In this document: in pieces, positions 63,127-64,000 of the stretch
Layout of the letters: every line of letters begins with the position of its first letter
Numbering within the stretch: the first letter of the stretch is position 1
Source of the DNA: Nostoc sp. FACHB-280
GTDB lineage: Bacteria; Cyanobacteriota; Cyanobacteriia; Cyanobacteriales; Nostocaceae
Assembly (NCBI RefSeq): GCF_014697615.1
Contig: NZ_JACJSD010000041.1
Coordinates: 1 to 64,000, forward strand
Reading direction: 5' to 3'
DNA length: 64,000 bases
Program-made: the position numbers and the translations under genes
Notes under the pieces: model-generated
The model's database searches: none
Told to the model about the DNA's origin: nothing
What the model saw: only the letters and a program-made list of their open reading frames with translations

Positions 63127-63381
63127 ATGAAAGCGATCGAAGTAACTGGCAAAATTGACTCTGAAGGCAACTTAATCTTAGATCAGCCAATTCGGGAAAT
63201 CACTTATCCTCATCAAGTGCGGGTAATTGTGTTAGTTCCAGAACCAACAGCAGCAGAAGTTGATCCTGATGATACACCTGTTGAGGAAATTAAAGCCAGC
63301 TTAAGGAGAGCCTTACAGCAAGCTAAAACGGGTCAAACTAGACCAATTAGTGAGCTATGGGACAGGATTGATGCAGAGTAA
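63127..63381 (+). CDS. Putative antitoxin of a RelE-type pair
   Basis: An 84-aa protein, start MKAIEVTGKIDSEGNLILDQ chosen as the Met that opens the conserved strand pair. It is followed by VRVIVLVPEP and a C-terminal helix with EEIKASLRRALQQAKTGQTR. This resembles cyanobacterial small antitoxins paired with RelE-like toxins. Its last codons overlap the downstream toxin start by 11 bases, so the pair is translationally linked. Confidence 0.7.
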   Translation: MKAIEVTGKIDSEGNLILDQPIREITYPHQVRVIVLVPEPTAAEVDPDDTPVEEIKASLRRALQQAKTGQTRPISELWDRIDAE

Positions 63382-63733
63382 TGATCCGGTTTCAATTAGG
63401 TTTTCAGATGAGTTTGAGCAGCAACTTTACAGACTCTCAAAGAGATTTCGCAATATTCGCTCTGATGTGCAACCAATTATTGAAGAACTACAACAAGGAA
63501 ACATTGTTGGAGACAGAATTGGGGGTCTTGGTGAGGAGTATGTTGTTTACAAGGTGAGAATTCGCAATAGTAATATTCAAAAAGGTAAAAGTGCTGGCTA
63601 TCGCTTAATTTATCAACTTGAGTCACATACAAGTATTTTGTTACTCACGATTTATGCCAAATCTGACCGAGAAGATATTGGTGCAAATGAAATTCGAGAT
63701 ATTGTAGCTGATTTTGATAGTGAAGAAAGCTAA
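63371..63733 (+). CDS. RelE/ParE-type toxin
   Basis: A 120-aa protein (start MQSNDPVSIRFSDEFEQQ, overlapping the antitoxin end). It has the RelE pattern: FEQQLYRLSKRFRNIRSDVQ helices, EEYVVYKVRIRNSNIQKGKS, GYRLIYQLESHTSILLLTIY and AKSDRED. The YRLIY strand and the lysine/arginine-rich loop are where RelE toxins bind the ribosome and mRNA. It probably cleaves mRNA when the antitoxin is lost. Confidence 0.75.
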   Translation: MQSNDPVSIRFSDEFEQQLYRLSKRFRNIRSDVQPIIEELQQGNIVGDRIGGLGEEYVVYKVRIRNSNIQKGKSAGYRLIYQLESHTSILLLTIYAKSDREDIGANEIRDIVADFDSEES

Positions 63734-63753
63734 AATTTATTACCAATAAAAAA

Positions 63754-63771
63754 CCCCGCCTGAAGGCGGGG
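63754..63771 (-). terminator. Terminator between the toxin gene and the porin gene
   Basis: CCCCGCC-TGAA-GGCGGGG forms a 7-bp GC stem. On the minus strand it is followed by TTTTTTATTGG, so it mainly ends transcription of the porin gene on the right. On the plus strand the tail is GTGAAATTTA, so it also serves, less well, for the toxin gene. Confidence 0.85.
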
Positions 63772-63810
63772 TGAAATTTATTTGAAAGCTATCTCAAGAT
63801 TTTCAACTTC

Positions 63811-64000
63811 TTAGAATGTGAAAGTTGTTCTGAGAGTACCGATGAATGCGTCATCATTGTTGTCGTTCTGACCAGGAGAAGACAACCAGATTACACCAGG
63901 GGTAATAGAAATGTTGTCAGAGACGCGATATTTGTAGAAACCTTCAACTTGGAACGGCAGATCGTTGTTACCCTGTGAGACTGAGAATCTGCCAATAGAA
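63811..64000 (-). CDS. OprB/SLH-type porin, C-terminal fragment
   Basis: The right edge holds the 3' end of a minus-strand gene. The last 60 or so residues are beta-barrel strands: LPFQVEGFYKYRVSDNISIT, then PGVIWLSSPGQNDNNDDAFI and GTLRTTFTF before the stop. The terminal Phe is the usual outer-membrane protein signature, and the sequence matches the cyanobacterial OprB-like porins that carry an N-terminal SLH domain. The rest of the gene is outside the window. Confidence 0.85.
   Translation of the reverse strand, partial: SIGRFSVSQGNNDLPFQVEGFYKYRVSDNISITPGVIWLSSPGQNDNNDDAFIGTLRTTFTF

Overview
The window is chromosomal DNA from a heterocyst-forming filamentous cyanobacterium (Nostocales). 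The evidence is: an allophycocyanin beta-18 gene; glnA next to the glutamine synthetase inactivating factor gifA; a patX-type RGSGR heterocyst inhibitor; a hupSL uptake hydrogenase; a knotless phytochrome; and the octamer GCGATCGC (HIP1) scattered through genes and spacers. The genus cannot be named from the sequence. No tRNA, rRNA or CRISPR array was seen.

Layout. 1-5.9 kb: the edge of an IS630-type transposase, an orphan PstB-like ATPase, a NYN/OST-HTH protein, 4-hydroxyphenylpyruvate dioxygenase, an SMR transporter and a small heat-shock protein. 5.9-9.8 kb: an accessory stretch with two secreted unknowns, a 173-bp MITE whose empty site is preserved 1.7 kb away, an orphan antitoxin, a DUF433/PIN-like pair and a PD-(D/E)XK nuclease. 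9.8-16.3 kb: hupS and hupL (minus strand) with an unrelated 198-aa gene between them. Diverging from them are a TPR protein, two tiny membrane proteins and a NifU-Rieske fusion, resembling the genes upstream of hyp in Nostoc. 16.4-20.5 kb: dapL, then a two-gene module of a Z1-type ATPase and a 161-aa partner. This module is the best candidate here for an unusual defence-like system.

20.8-27.2 kb: nitrogen and heterocyst control (apcF, glnA and gifA with opposing NtcA sites, a ferritin-like protein, an internally deleted Uma2 gene, patX, a PEP-CTERM protein). 27.3-41.7 kb: serS, gdhA, a carotenoid oxygenase, a BT1-type transporter, a CHASE2 cyclase with a DUF928 neighbour, an oxidoreductase, a NADAR protein and a GAF-PHY-GAF phytochrome kinase. 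42.4-51.5 kb: a TIR-like unknown, a glutathionyl-hydroquinone-reductase-like GST, a Uma2 nuclease, obg, a TerB/Mo-nitrogenase-C protein, a GCS2-like ligase, a VanY-like peptidase and mnmG. 51.7-64 kb: a membrane-anchored unknown, recQ, a cluster of small toxin-like genes, pheS, surE, a beta-lactamase-fold hydrolase, ribF, a MoxR ATPase, a toxin-antitoxin pair and the 3' end of an OprB-type porin.

How the genes connect. glnA has a canonical NtcA-activated promoter, while the neighbouring gifA, encoding the GS inhibitor, has a near-perfect NtcA site over its -35 region. This fits reciprocal control by nitrogen status. hupSL and patX tie the region to heterocyst function. The spacers carry several dispersed repeat families: a GATCCCCGACTTCT palindrome in four copies, degenerate short repeats, and the MITE.
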